Shown here in pieces: positions 23,649-34,358 of a stretch of DNA of 64,000 nt; within the stretch, counting starts at the first letter, position 1, and every line of letters starts with the position of its first letter. A program made the position numbers and the translations under genes. The notes below the pieces were generated by a model. That model saw only the letters and a list, made by a program, of their open reading frames with translations, was not told the origin of the DNA and did not search any database. Source of the stretch: Prochilodus magdalenae. Taxonomy: Eukaryota > Chordata > Actinopteri > Characiformes > Prochilodontidae. Where the stretch lies: NCBI GenBank assembly GCA_024036415.1, contig JAMWET010006570.1, positions 137,501 through 201,500 of the forward strand, read 5' to 3'.

Positions 23649-24732
23649 GCTGCACCATTTAAGGTGGAATGGAAGAATTAGAACAGAAACCTGCTGAATA
23701 AGTGTTTTAATACAGGTAATACTTAATACAGGTGTAATTTGTCTTATGTGTTTTTACATCAGTCAATAAAACCCAATAAATTCTGAATAATTCTGAGGGA
23801 ATTTGTTCAATTCCAACAGCAGCATCTGATTAATTTGATGAAGTGATAGACTTAGTGGGTAATGAATGGGAGGTGTAAATACTGGACTTCGTTAAGGACA
23901 GCTTTGTTAATGTTAAGTATTTTTAAACAATTAAATATTTACTGTTCATTCAAAAGCCCAGATTAATCCTTATCTCAGATGGCCTCTGCACAGAATGTGT
24001 TTTCAGAATGACCTGGTTATAGGTGATATAGAATAGACAATCAGCAGATACATCTTCTCCATGCTGGTGAGATGCTTCCTGATGGAATCTCGTATAAAGC
24101 GCTGTTATTCCCTGTTCGCTTTACTGATAGCTATAACTCACCGCTAAAGCAGAGAGAATTCCCAAGACTCACTTCTCCCAGCAGTCCCGAGACTGAAGTG
24201 AAAGTGTCCAGATAAAAAAAAATCAGTACCAGTAAGCCTTAAACACCAAAGAACCTGGAAGTCCGTACTTTCCACTGCTTGTGGAGACTCTTTAAAGACG
24301 TGACTGTTAACACATTGTGTATAAATGGAATTTCTGACTTATGAAAGTGCAAAGCATACCATTCAGAATCAGCGGCACCTACGAGCAGAAAGGCTGGCGT
24401 TTTGAACTATAACCGAGTTTTCTACGTTCCCGACCAACAAACAGGTGTCGCGCTTATTTTCACATTCATTTTCAACACAAGTTGGCATCTGTTTTTTTTT
24501 AGAATTTAGTTTCCTTTCAGATCATCATCAGTCTTGCTCATCATAAGGACAAGTTCAGACAAAGCAGGCCAACATAAAATATCAGCCCACATAGTGAGAT
24601 GACAGAAGCAAATATAAATAAAAGGCAAAAGTCAAACAGGCTAAGGTTAACTAGGCCAACAGCGTCGCTCATTTTTCAGCCCAACACTGAATAGGTTTTG
24701 TCTAACGGGAGGGACACTGGACGTTCTGCCAA

Positions 24733-24794
24733 CATCAATAAAGTATCTACCTATCTATCTATCTATCTATCTATCTATGTATCTATCTATCTAA
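24733..24794. repeat. Retroposon tail with (CTAT)n
   Basis: The sequence CATCAATAAAGTATCTACC followed by CTAT repeats is the usual 3' end of a fish retroposon. The body upstream is too eroded to delimit. Confidence 0.65.
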
Positions 24795-24819
24795 CATCGA
24801 CAAGATGCTGTTTAAATAG

Positions 24820-25520
24820 GATTATTCGCCGTTTAGGTCTATTAAGACACGGTTGACTTGTTGTTTACATGTGTAGTGAGATTATATTCTGTTTAGAACA
24901 GTTTAGACCGGATTATTTTGTGTAGATCTCTATAGATTGGGTCATATGCTGTTTACACTGCATTATTTTATAGGTGTAATCTGGATTATATGATGCTTAG
25001 ACTCATGTATGACTGTTTAGATGGGGTTATTTGGTGCTTAGACTGGGTCATGTGCTGTTTGACTTGGTTAGAACAGTTTAGATTTCATTTTTGCTATTTT
25101 AGGCCTATTTAGTTTGGATTACTGGCTGTTTAGAAGTGTTTGGGTGGTTTTATTTGCTGCTTGCATCTGTTGAAATTGAGTTATAGGCTGTTTAGGCTTG
25201 GTTAGAACATTTTATCTTGCTTTGTTCGACATTTAGGCCAATTTAATTATTTATATGGCACTATTTGCTGTGTACGTCTGTTTTGATCAGTTTCTGTACT
25301 GACTGAACGTGGTTAGAACTGTTCAGACTGCACTGTTAGATATTTAGAGCTGTATAAAAATGTTTGGACGGGATTATTTGCTGTGTGCGTCTGTTTAGCA
25401 ATAGTAATGTGCTGTTCTGATAGAGTCATTTGCTGATTGGACCAGTTTAGAATGATTTAGATGGGTTTATATACTGTTTTCAGCGTTTAGATGAGGTTAT
25501 ATGTTTTTTAGCCCTGTTTA
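24820..25520. repeat. Highly diverged tandem repeat (GTTTAGA/GGATTATTTGCT)
   Basis: Variants of CTGTTTAGA, GGNTTATTTGCTG and GACTGGTTAGAACAGTTTAG recur every 25-60 bp over about 700 bp. The period is irregular, so this is either an old minisatellite or a decayed array. Confidence 0.6.
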
Positions 25521-26143
25521 CACATAACATAAAAATGTGTTGGCAAAAATAAATGATCTTATATCTGATTGATATCTTAAATTCCTCTTTTTGAGATTGC
25601 TGTCATAGAATTTGTACTACTAATGATCACAATGCATTGGTAAATAAATGGGCTTGTGTAAATGTATTACAATAAGCACAATTGTTCACCAATGTGGGTG
25701 CATTTTGAGGATTTGGACTTAGAATAGCCTTAAAATTAGAAATATAAGCTGTATTAACTAAATAGAAGATCATTTTATATGCCAGGCTGTCATTTCTAGC
25801 AGTGTAGGTGGCATCATTTAATGTTTAGACCTAACACTGGAAAAGAGACAGGTAACAGGTTTAAGGTTAAGACCTGAGTGAACGTTAAACGCCCATACCG
25901 TGACCTAAAGTAGACTACACGACATGCTACTCAGACATGTTTATGATAAACAGTCTAAAAGGAGAAACGAGTACTACAGAAGTTAGTCAGAAATCAGGGT
26001 TAGCCGCGGTAGCTAACGTACGCTCGGTTTTAACGTACGGCCGGCCGGTCGCTTTTTTAAGGCTAGCGAGCGACTAGCCTTAAGGTACGTTAACTTCACT
26101 CTAAAGTTACTCCAGCTGTGAACTTGACCAAAATCTGACTCAC

Positions 26144-26342
26144 CTTCGGCTTAGCCGTTGCCAAAGTCTTTCCTCAAGTCCAGCGAGCAGGATACTGAGA
26201 GTATCTATCCCCTTTCTAACCGTATCTGAGGGAGTTTTCGACCAGCCGGACTTTCCCCTACTCTCTCCCTCGGCTCCAAAGCCCGTGCGCGCGCCGCTAA
26301 CGTTACCTGCCTTCAGAAACGTCACTCCCATACGCTCTACGG
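26144..26342 (-). other. zc3h12a: zc3h12a non-coding exon 1 (predicted)
   Basis: A strong donor GCCGAAG|GTGAGTC is at 26144/26143 on the minus strand, at the edge of a CpG-rich block and just downstream of three CCAAT boxes. It contains an ATG at 26331 opening a frame that, after splicing to 20627, ends at TGA 20617-20615 (66 codons), making this an upstream ORF and not coding for ZC3H12A. The 5' end is unknown; 26342 is a guess. Confidence 0.65.
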
Positions 26343-26450
26343 CCTGTGAGGAACGGCCCGCCCCTCTCGTGGTACGATTGGCTAGTAGGGTTCGGAATCC
26401 TGGGCTACGATTGGCTCGTGGTACAAAGCTCCTGCGCTATGATTGGCCGT
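26343..26450 (-). promoter_or_regulatory. zc3h12a: zc3h12a promoter: GC box and three spaced CCAAT boxes
   Basis: Read on the minus strand, CCAAT occurs at 26381-26377, 26414-26410 and 26446-26442, spaced 33 and 32 bp, about three helical turns. All share the extended AGCCAATC or GGCCAATC context typical of NF-Y sites. A GC box (CCCGCCCCTC on the plus strand) lies at about 26358-26367. All are immediately upstream of exon 1. No TATA box is seen at the expected place. Confidence 0.7.
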
Positions 26451-27315
26451 AGTGGTGGGCTAGACAACGAGACGGATTTGACAAATATTCGATATTTATT
26501 TATTTATTTATTTATTTTTATTATTATTTTTTTTTCTAATTATCCATTATATTTTGGCGGCTGCCAGTTTTTCGCCACTCGACTTTTTCTTTATTCACAG
26601 AAGTAGGGCGGTCTATAGGCGTGGTATGCAAATCAAGCGCCCCGCGTGCTTTTGTCAAAGAGACTCAAATGTGGTTGTTTTGTGTTGTTAACGTGTTTGG
26701 TGTCACTTCAGAAGGTGTGTATGTGTTAATTGTGCTTTTTGTGTTGGGATTATTTCGTGGGTGCTAACTGTATGTGAAATACCACCTGGCATTTGGGGCG
26801 GGAGGAGGGGGGGTCCCATGTTGGATGGATGCTCACTAGCCATAGGGATGCTAATGCAAGATTCAGTGGCAGGATCCAGAATATAATGTTTGGTTGAACA
26901 GTTCTTCTTCTGGAAATGCTCTTTTGTAGTTTGGTAGGTTTTCCACACATCATATGAAATCTTACTCGATGCTCTTTGAGTAAATATTCACAATTTTCAC
27001 CAAAATCTTTAAAAATTGGCCAATTATTCAGATTTACAAGCATCCCACAGCAGACTGGAACGTGGTTTAGAAGTATAGCCCGGCTGCTTGGATATGGTGA
27101 GCCAGCTAAGTGCACCAATGTGCTACAGTGCCATCCTGAGGCAGTTCAGTGTTGAACCTCTAGATGGTCAAGACTACAGAAGCACGTTTCCATGCAAACC
27201 TCTGTGGATCAAGTACCTTATCTGAGAACTACAACGGTATTACACTAGGGTGGTCAGTTTTATACCAGGGCCTATATATTTTTATTTATAAAATAAAAAA
27301 GGAAGGACGTTCCGT
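26451..27315. other. Intergenic, no gene recognised
   Basis: Contains a (TTTA)n tract at about 26493-26520 and an octamer ATGCAAAT at 26626-26633. An open stretch on the minus strand at 26750-27118 encodes no recognised protein. Confidence 0.5.
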
Positions 27316-27545
27316 CTGCCAGTGGTGCTGGCACTAACAGGACGACTCATGAAGGAGCAGCACTGCTCGCTGAATGTCTGCAGTCATGGCTGTTGGGTCA
27401 GTCAGGTACAGCGTTAAGGCCCTTGCTTATGTCACATGTTTGGCCGAGCGTGAAACTTGAATCATGGGCATGTCTCACGATGTCAAACCCACTTACGTTC
27501 CTGCCGGTTGATTCCTTCTGGGTGCAGCTATCTGTGTAATCATGA
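27316..27545 (-). mobile_element. Fragment of the CATCATCAAAAGA-family Tc1 MITE
   Basis: Matches the transposase 5' end and terminal region of the family, on the minus strand: GGTGCTGGCACTAACAGG near 27325, then GATTCCTTCTGGGTGCAGC at the right edge. The 3' half is missing. Confidence 0.75.
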
Positions 27546-27962
27546 AGTTGAGGATGAGTGCAAAAGTACTCGGGTATACATGGGGTATGACTCATCAGGA
27601 CAAATCCCTTGTACGTATGACCTATTTGGTGACACAAAGAGATTCTGATTTGATTCTCCTGTAATGATCTGGTCTCAGATCTAAGTGCTAGATTGAAGGA
27701 AACTCTTGACATTCTCAGACCAGTCTACTGGAAAACATTAGGGGATGAATGAGGACATGCGTCAGCTTGATAACAGTTCTTCTTCCACCACAATTAAGAT
27801 TTATCACTTGTCTGTGAAGCTCTCCACCGATCCATGTAACCTTCCGTGTTACAGAGTACAACAGATTAATCAGGCTCTTCTTTTTTGCTTCCTTCTCTTC
27901 CTGGATCAAATTCCACAAAATTCAGTTCCTAATAAAGCGAATGAGATCCTACATACGAAAAT

Positions 27963-27986
27963 ACACTCATCATCAAAAGAACAGTA
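27963..27986. mobile_element. Solo terminal repeat of the Tc1 MITE family
   Basis: ACACTCATCATCAAAAGAAC matches the outer 20 bases of the MITE terminal repeat and runs straight into the minisatellite at 27985. Confidence 0.7.
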
Positions 27987-29815
27987 TCTTTAACTCAATG
28001 GTATCTGTAACTCCCCAGCATCTGTAACTCCACAGTATCTGTAACTCCCCAGTATCTGTAACTCTACAGTATCTTTAATTCCACAGTATCTTTAAATCCA
28101 CAGTATCTTTAACTCCCCAGTATCTGTAATTCCCAATATCTGTAACTCCACAGTATCTTTAATTCCACAGTATCTTTAAATCCACAGTATCTGTAACTCC
28201 ACAGTATCTTTAACTCAATGGTATCTTTAACTCCCCAGTGTCTGTAACTCCACAGTATCTTTAATTCCCCAGTATCTGTAACTTCCCAGTATCTTTAATT
28301 CCACAGTATCTTTAAATCCACAGTATCTTTATTTCCACAGTATCTGTAACTCCACAGTATCTTTAATTCCCCAGTATCTGTAACTTCCCAGTATCTTTAA
28401 TTCCACAGTATCTTTAATTCCACAGTTTCTTTATTTCCACAGTATCTTTAATTAAACAGTATCTTTAATTAAACTGTATCTTTAACTCCACATTATCTTT
28501 ATTTCCATAGTATCTTTAAATCCACAGTACCTTTAAATCCACAGTATCTTTAACTCCACAGTATCTGTAATTCCACAGTATCTTTAATTCCACAGTATCT
28601 TTAACTCCACAGTATCTGTAACTCCACCTTATCTTTAATTCCAAAGTATCTTTAAATCCACAGTACCTTTAAATCCACAGTATCTTTGACTCCACAGTAT
28701 CTTTAACTCCACAGTATCTTTAATTCCACATTATCTTTAATTAACAGTATCTTTAAATCCACAGTATCTTTAACTCCCCAGTATCTGTAATTCCCAATAT
28801 CTGTAACTCCACAGTATCTTTAATTCCACAGTATCTTTAAATCCACAGTATCTTTAAATTCACAGTATCTTTATTTCCACAGTATCTTTAACTCAATGGT
28901 ATCTTTAACTCCCCAGTATCTGTAACTCCACAGAATCTTTAATTCCCCAGTACCTGTAACTTCCCAGTATCTTTAATTCCACAGTATCTTTAAATCCACA
29001 GTATCTTTAAATCCACAGTATCTTTATTTCCACAGTATCTGTAACTCCACAGTATCTTTAATTCCCCAGTATCTGTAACTTCCCAGTATCTTTAATTCCA
29101 CAGTATCTTTAATTCCACAGTTTCTTTATTTCCACAGTATCTTTAATTAAACAGTATCTTTAATTAAACTGTATCTTTAACTCCACATTATCTTTATTTC
29201 CATAGTGTCTTTATTTCCACAGTTTCTTTAGTTCCACAGTATCTTTATTTCCGCAGTATCTTTAACTCCACAGTATCTTTAAATCCACAGTATCTGTAAC
29301 ACCACAGTATCTTTAATTCCACAGTATCTTTAACTCCACAGTATCTGTAATTCCACAGTATCTTTAATTCCACAGTATCTTTAACTCCACAGTATCTGTA
29401 ACTCCACCTTATCTTTAATTCCACAGTATCTTTAAATCCACAGTACCTTTAAATCCACAGTATCTTTGACTCCACATTATCTTTAACTCCACAGTATCTT
29501 TATTTCCACAGTATCTTTAATTCCACATTATCTTTAATTAACAGTATCTTTAAATCCACAGTATCTTTAACTCCACAGTATCTTTAATTCCACAGTATCT
29601 TTAATTAACAGTATCTTTAATTAAACAGTATCTTTAACTCCACATTATCTTTATTTCCACAGTTTCTTTATTTCCAAAGGATCTTTAATTAAACTGTATC
29701 TTTATCTCCACAGTATATTTAAATCCAAATGATTCTTAATTACACAGTATCTTTAATTACACAGTAACTTTTATTCCACAGAAACTTTAATTCCACTGTA
29801 ACTTTAATTTCACAT
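27985..29815. repeat. 17-18 bp minisatellite (CAGTATCTTTAA core)
   Basis: About 1.8 kb of tandem units close to CCACAGTATCTTTAATT, with GTAACTCC, AAATCC and ATTTCC variants. A block of several hundred bases appears twice (about 28130-28510 and 28790-29200), showing segmental duplication within the array. Confidence 0.95.
29770..29775 (-). terminator. Possible poly(A) signal for copy A
   Basis: AATAAA on the minus strand, about 545 bp beyond the copy A stop codon, at the edge of the minisatellite. It is the nearest canonical signal seen downstream of that gene. Confidence 0.25.
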
Positions 29816-30316
29816 CATCTGAAAAAAACAAATGACCTCATTCAGCAACCACTCTTCAGAAGAAACTTCCTCACACCATATACAGGAGGCATTCACTGGT
29901 GTTTTCTTATCTGGGGTTCGTTCTCATGGTATGAATAGAATCCACACACACTAAAGAGCTCAACGGTGTGAACAATCCTGTGGTTTCAGAACACGTCAGG
30001 TATCTGATGTAGACCTTTTCTTAGGATCTTTCTCAAGAACACATTTAGAAGAAAATCAGGCAGATGTTGATGAATGAGGCCCCATGACAGACAAGTTATA
30101 CATTCCATAACATCCAAGCCACAAATTGATGAAAGACTGATGCAAGATTGCGACTGGTGGAGCAAGACGCCCCATTTAAAGGTTTGGTTTAAGCCCATAG
30201 ACAGATACGGTGTAGCATTAGAGTGAATGGACATGCGTTTCCTGGATGTTCTCCTGGATGTAAAAGTGTTGACTGTGATTTATGTGGTAAAATTACAGCA
30301 ATAAATTAATGTACAT
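29816..30316. other. Downstream flank of copy A
   Basis: No recognised gene; probably contains the 3'UTR of the PI-PLC-like copy A. A minus-strand segment beginning GGCCTCATTCATCAAC at about 30080 resembles a dispersed repeat but could not be delimited. Confidence 0.4.
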
Positions 30317-32240
30317 TTACGAAACGATGAGTTTATGCCCCTTATGAACCCTGTGACAGATCTTTTTTATTATGACAGGCTTTGGTGCTGGTTGAGGTGC
30401 TGGTTCAGGTTGAGGCTCTGGTGCTGGTTCAGGGGCTGGTTCGGGTGCAGGTTCAGGCTCTGGTGCTGGTTCAGGTGCAGGCTCTGGTTCGGGTGCAGGT
30501 TCAGGTGCAGGCTCTGGTTCGGGTGCAGGTTCAGGTGCCGGTTCAGGCTCTGGTGCTGGCTCAGGTGCTGGTTCAGGGGCAGGCTCTGGTTCGGGTGCAG
30601 GTTCTGGTGCTGGTTCAGGTGCAGGTTCTGGTTCGGGTGCAGGTTCAGGTGCAGGTTCTGGTGCTGGTTCAGGTGCAGGTTCAGGTGCAGGCTCTGGTTC
30701 GGGTGCAGGTTCAGGTGCAGGTTCGGGTGCTGGTTCAGGCTCTGGTGCTGGCTCAGGTGCTGGTTCAGGGGCAGGCTCTGGTTCGGGTGCAGGTTCTGGT
30801 GCTGGTTCAGGTGCAGGCTCTGGTTCGGGTGCGGGTGCAGGTGCAGGTGCCGGTTCAGGCTCTGGTGCTGGTTCAGGGGCAGGTTCTGGTACTGGTTCAG
30901 GTTCAGGGGCAGGCTCTGGTGCAGGTTCAGGTGCTGGTTCAGGTGCAGGCTCTGGTCCGGGTGCAGGTTCAGGGGCAGGTTCAGGTGCTGGTGCTGGCTC
31001 AGGTGCTGGTTCAGGGGCAGGTTCTGGTACTGGTTCAGGTGCAGGCTCTGGTTCGGGTGCAGGTTCAGGCTCTGGTGCTGGTTCTGGTACTGGTTCAGGC
31101 TCTGGTGCTGGCTCAGGTGCTGGTTCTGGTTCAGGTGCAGGCTCTGGTGCTGGCTCAGGTGCAGGCTCTGGTTCGGGTGCAGGTTCAGGCTCTGGTGCTG
31201 GCTCAGGGGCAGGTTCTGGTGCAGGTTCGGGTGCTGGTTCTGGTGCAGGTTCAGGTGGTGGTCCTGGTTCAGGTGCAGGCTCTGGTGCTGGCTCAGGTAC
31301 AGGCTCTGGTTCGGGTGCAGGTTCAGGTTCTGGTGCCGGCTCAGGAGCAGGTTCTGGTGCAGGTTCAGGTGCTGGTTCTGGTGCAGGTTCAGGTGGTGGT
31401 CCTGGTGCAGGTTCAGGTGGTGGTCCCGGTGCGTGGGCACTTCCAGAGGAGCAACTAATGTTGATAATCAGTTGAATGAGTTTTGGACCTGGAAAGTCCA
31501 TGGCTATAATTCCTAAACAAGATGGCATATTCATCGAGAGATGGTCATATATCTGTTTGTTTAGCGTTCCTGCAACTTGCCGTGGGACCTCAAGTAGACC
31601 TTTGGCCCCAGTGTCAGTGAGCATCATCTCGTGTGCGCATTTCTCAGAAGCCTTTTTAATATTGTCTTTCATTTCCGATTCCTTTTTATCTGTACCCAAC
31701 TCCGTGGTCGTGACCGGAAGCCCCCAATCAAAATCTGAACTCTGAATCAGGATGATCTTCCCCCGCGCCTCATCCATTGTGGGAATGGTTTGTTTTTTCC
31801 AAACTTCAACTGCAGTGGCACTGTCTAACTCTTCTTTGGCACGACTGATTGATTTGCTAGGCCCAGTGAGTCTCAGCAACACGGTGTCTGACTTTCTCTT
31901 ATCCTTGAGAAAAACCTGTAAGTGGCTCAGCACATGGCTGAACTTCTCATAATAAACGAGAGCATTGTTTTCAACGTACAGCGTGCCAAACAGCGTCCAC
32001 AGAGTCATGTCGAAGAACCGCACGCCCACGTACAGCTGGGCTGGAAGTTCCCATGCCTGAAAATTCCTGGGATCGTGTATTCCTCCGCTCTTCAGGCTTT
32101 GATGTGTTCCTGGGATGGACACTGATGAGAGGGACGTATCACCTGGAATACATTCCATCCAGTCCAAATTGGAGTGGTCGGGATGCAGCGTCTTGTTCTC
32201 ATTGAAGTACATTTGACCATCACACTGATAAACAGCCGCC
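30317..32240 (-). CDS. Copy A exon 2 (X domain and repeat tail)
   Basis: The acceptor ATCTGTCAG|GGCGGC is at 32241 and the stop TAA at 30319-30317. It has one uninterrupted frame of 641 codons including the long proline-rich array. Confidence 0.93.
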
Positions 32241-33206
32241 CTGACAGATACGGGTAAGCATAGAGAGTTACAATGCAGAACAGTCTATACACCCATCATC
32301 AAAAGACTAGCCGCACCCAGAAGGAGTCAACCGACTGGAATGAAATTTGGTGGGAAGGTTTGACATTGTGAGACATGCCAATGATTCAAGTTTCACGCTC
32401 GGCCGCACACGTGGCATAAGCGAGGACGGGCCTTATCGCTGTACCTGACTGACCCAACAACAATGCTTGTGAACACTCATGGAGTGAGCAGTGGTGTCCT
32501 CCGTAAGTCATCCTGTTAGTGCAGCACCACAGGCAGACGAGACGGCTGCACCATGCAGGACTACATGCACACAGATCGCTATGACGACTGCCGACACCAC
32601 GTCAACGTCGCCAAAGATTGTAATGGTGTCGTACCAGACTGTCATGGAGTGACTCAGAATGGCAGTGGGTCATCTTCAGTGACGAGTCCCGCTTTAGTCT
32701 CGGTGGAGACGACCAACGAATCCGTGTGTGGAGGCACCGTGGTCAGCTTCATCACACATCCACTCCACCTCCACCCCTATCGCACTATCTGCAGGAACTG
32801 TGTGAGGATATTCAAGCTGCATGGGATGGATTATCACAGGGAACCATTAGGAGCCTCTACAGCTCCATACCGAGACGTCTGGCATGTTGCATTAGCAAAC
32901 ATGGTGGCCTGATGCCATACTGAGAGACAGACTTCTGTATGTGTAGCTCAGTAAATATTGATCATATCAGTCTAAATGTATCATCAGTTATTGATCCTGG
33001 TCACCTTTATCTTCCTTCCCAACAGCACCGCACTCCCACACCTCCTTCTGGGTGCAGCTGTTCTTTAGATGATGAGTGTATAACCTTTACTGATTACTTT
33101 TCAGTGCCTCATTTATCTCTTCATTTCAGTGCTTCAATGCTAACGGAATAATAACCAGCGATAGGACTTACAGCAGAAGCACAGAGAAATACCTGAAGGC
33201 TCCCAT
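30317..33206 (-). CDS. Secreted PI-PLC X-domain protein with PEPAP-repeat tail (copy A)
   Basis: Coding parts are 33206-33172 and 32240-30317, joined CT|G in frame, giving 652 residues. The N-terminus [18 protein letters not shown] is a signal peptide, so the protein is probably secreted. Residues about 30-275 match the fish 1-phosphatidylinositol phosphodiesterase-like family: SIPGTHQSL (H58, first catalytic His), [32 protein letters not shown] and [18 protein letters not shown]. Family members normally have VHG where this protein reads VYY (108-109), so the second catalytic His is missing and the Asp after the first His is Gln. Residues about 282-630 are PEPAP/PEPEP repeats, followed by the tail [16 protein letters not shown]. 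Catalysis is therefore doubtful. A transposon fills most of intron 1. A tandem paralogue lies at 45953-47710. Confidence 0.92.
30386..31432 (-). repeat. In-frame coding repeat PEPAPEPAP of copy A
   Basis: About 1.05 kb of 6-bp and 12-bp modules (on the plus strand GGTGCAGGTTCA, GGCTCTGGTGCT, GGTTCGGGTGCA) encode roughly 350 residues of Pro-Glu-Pro-Ala. Every length change is a multiple of three, so the frame is under constraint. The plus-strand open frames over this interval are shadows. Confidence 0.95.
32290..33078 (+). mobile_element. Internally deleted Tc1 MITE filling copy A intron 1
   Basis: A 789-bp element with terminal repeats CACCCATCATCAAAAGACTA and its complement ending GATGATGAGTG, flanked by TA on both sides. 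It carries Tc1 remains: HTH region, [19 protein letters not shown] first catalytic motif (about 32660-32740), then a jump to [17 protein letters not shown] and the C-terminus. The second Asp and the Glu region are deleted. Confidence 0.9.
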
Positions 33207-33236
33207 GATCCTTTGCCTCCTCTACGACCACAGGAT
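33172..33236 (-). CDS. Copy A exon 1 (signal peptide start)
   Basis: 65-nt exon between the acceptor TTCTTGCAG|ATCCTG and the donor CTGCT|GTAAGT. ATG is at 33206 in GGATCATGGGAGCC. Copy B has an exon of exactly the same length and borders (47740-47676). Confidence 0.88.
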
Positions 33237-34160
33237 CTGCAAGAACCCATTGACAAAATTCAAAATTCTAAAATGAGACACACAGGTTACATATAGTGTT
33301 ACTCCAGCAGAGGTCCTGAAACTGGTTCTCAGGCCACCCCGGATGCTCCACACTGTCTGGGAAGGACCAGTCTGAAGACCCCTGCTGTAGTGTACCCAGA
33401 TGCGCAGGTTATGGGCCATGTGCATGGAAAACCGTGCTCTTCTGTTGCTCATGCATGTGCATTAGAGAGCAGGCTACGCACGACTCATGCCAGAAGTGGG
33501 TGGAAATGTCTGGCTGAGGCACATATCTACCAAAGCTTGAGTACCCTATGGCATCAGGCTGTTCGTGGGCTGTGCGCCTGCTTGTCTGGCCTGGAGTTTG
33601 TGAAACGATAAAGCACGCAGAGTGGCCGCATGGTGGTGTATCATGTGCCGTGTGTTCTTACGTGGGCGGATCTGATTGATTATGAGAGTGCTAACAGTGC
33701 TATCACTGCTAGATGATAAACAGTTTGTCAGCATGTGCTCGAAGCACGTTCCTCCGTCTAACCACAGTGTGGTTTCGGTGCAATCCTTGGTCAATGCATA
33801 TGCATGTGAGGAAGTGCAGGTTTGCATCTTTTCCATGCATACGGCCCATTAGCTGTACGGTTAGCCTCATGCACTAGTTTCATTATGTACTACGCAGCCA
33901 GTTTGCGGTTGAAACTGGTGCACAGAGCTTAGTTCATCAAGGACACAATGTAATGCATGATGTTTACTGGCATGGGCTGCTGTAAGCCACGCTGTGACAC
34001 CTGAAATGGTGGTCTAAAAGTCAAGAGGGGTCAGGAGTTTCTCAGACCATGTCATACAGCTTTAAATATTAATGTCAATCAATAAGACTCAAGGAGAGGG
34101 TCCAGCCTCAAATGATCTCAAAACCAATAGTGTACTGTTAAAGATGTGATCACAACAATA
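33237..34160. other. Copy A 5' intron, first part
   Basis: Lies between the 65-nt exon and the distal exon of copy A. No recognised repeat apart from short fragments; several ATG-rich words but no conserved reading frame. Confidence 0.45.
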
Positions 34161-34162
34161 GA

Positions 34163-34171
34163 TAGTATATA

Positions 34172-34215
<44 letters not shown>

Positions 34216-34306
34216 ATATCATTGAAATATATACATATAAATATATATATAGATATATAGATATAGATATATATATATATATAGATATAGATATAGTAAT
34301 AGATAC

Positions 34307-34355
<49 letters not shown>
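34163..34355. repeat. (TA)n-rich microsatellite
   Basis: Interrupted TA/GATA dinucleotide tract. The Tc1 element at 34356 has used a TA of this tract as its target site. Confidence 0.95.

Positions 34356-34358
<3 letters not shown>

Larger units (their letters stand above)
20628..26143 (-). other. zc3h12a: zc3h12a intron 1
   Basis: Intron of about 5.5 kb between the non-coding exon and exon 2, holding the hAT MITE, a diverged GTTTAGA-rich repeat (24820-25520), small microsatellites and a nested palindrome at 26030-26093. The stretches 21160-23600 and 25520-26030 contain nothing recognised. Confidence 0.75.

Noticed and set aside
26346..26606. Plus-strand open frame starting at the zc3h12a promoter (bidirectional promoter)
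   Set aside because: It runs through the CCAAT boxes and a TTTA microsatellite; no protein motif supports a divergent gene.
26750..27118. Minus-strand open frame of 122 codons upstream of zc3h12a
   Set aside because: No conserved motif, no splice or promoter context.
30335..31516. Long plus-strand open frames (up to 393 codons) over the copy A repeat
   Set aside because: They are shadows of the minus-strand PEPAP coding repeat; only the minus strand frame continues into a recognisable domain, signal peptide and splice sites.
30317..32212. Bacterial contamination as the source of the PI-PLC-like sequence
   Set aside because: Introns, a fish-type paralogue with matching exon borders and surrounding fish transposons show it is a nuclear fish gene.
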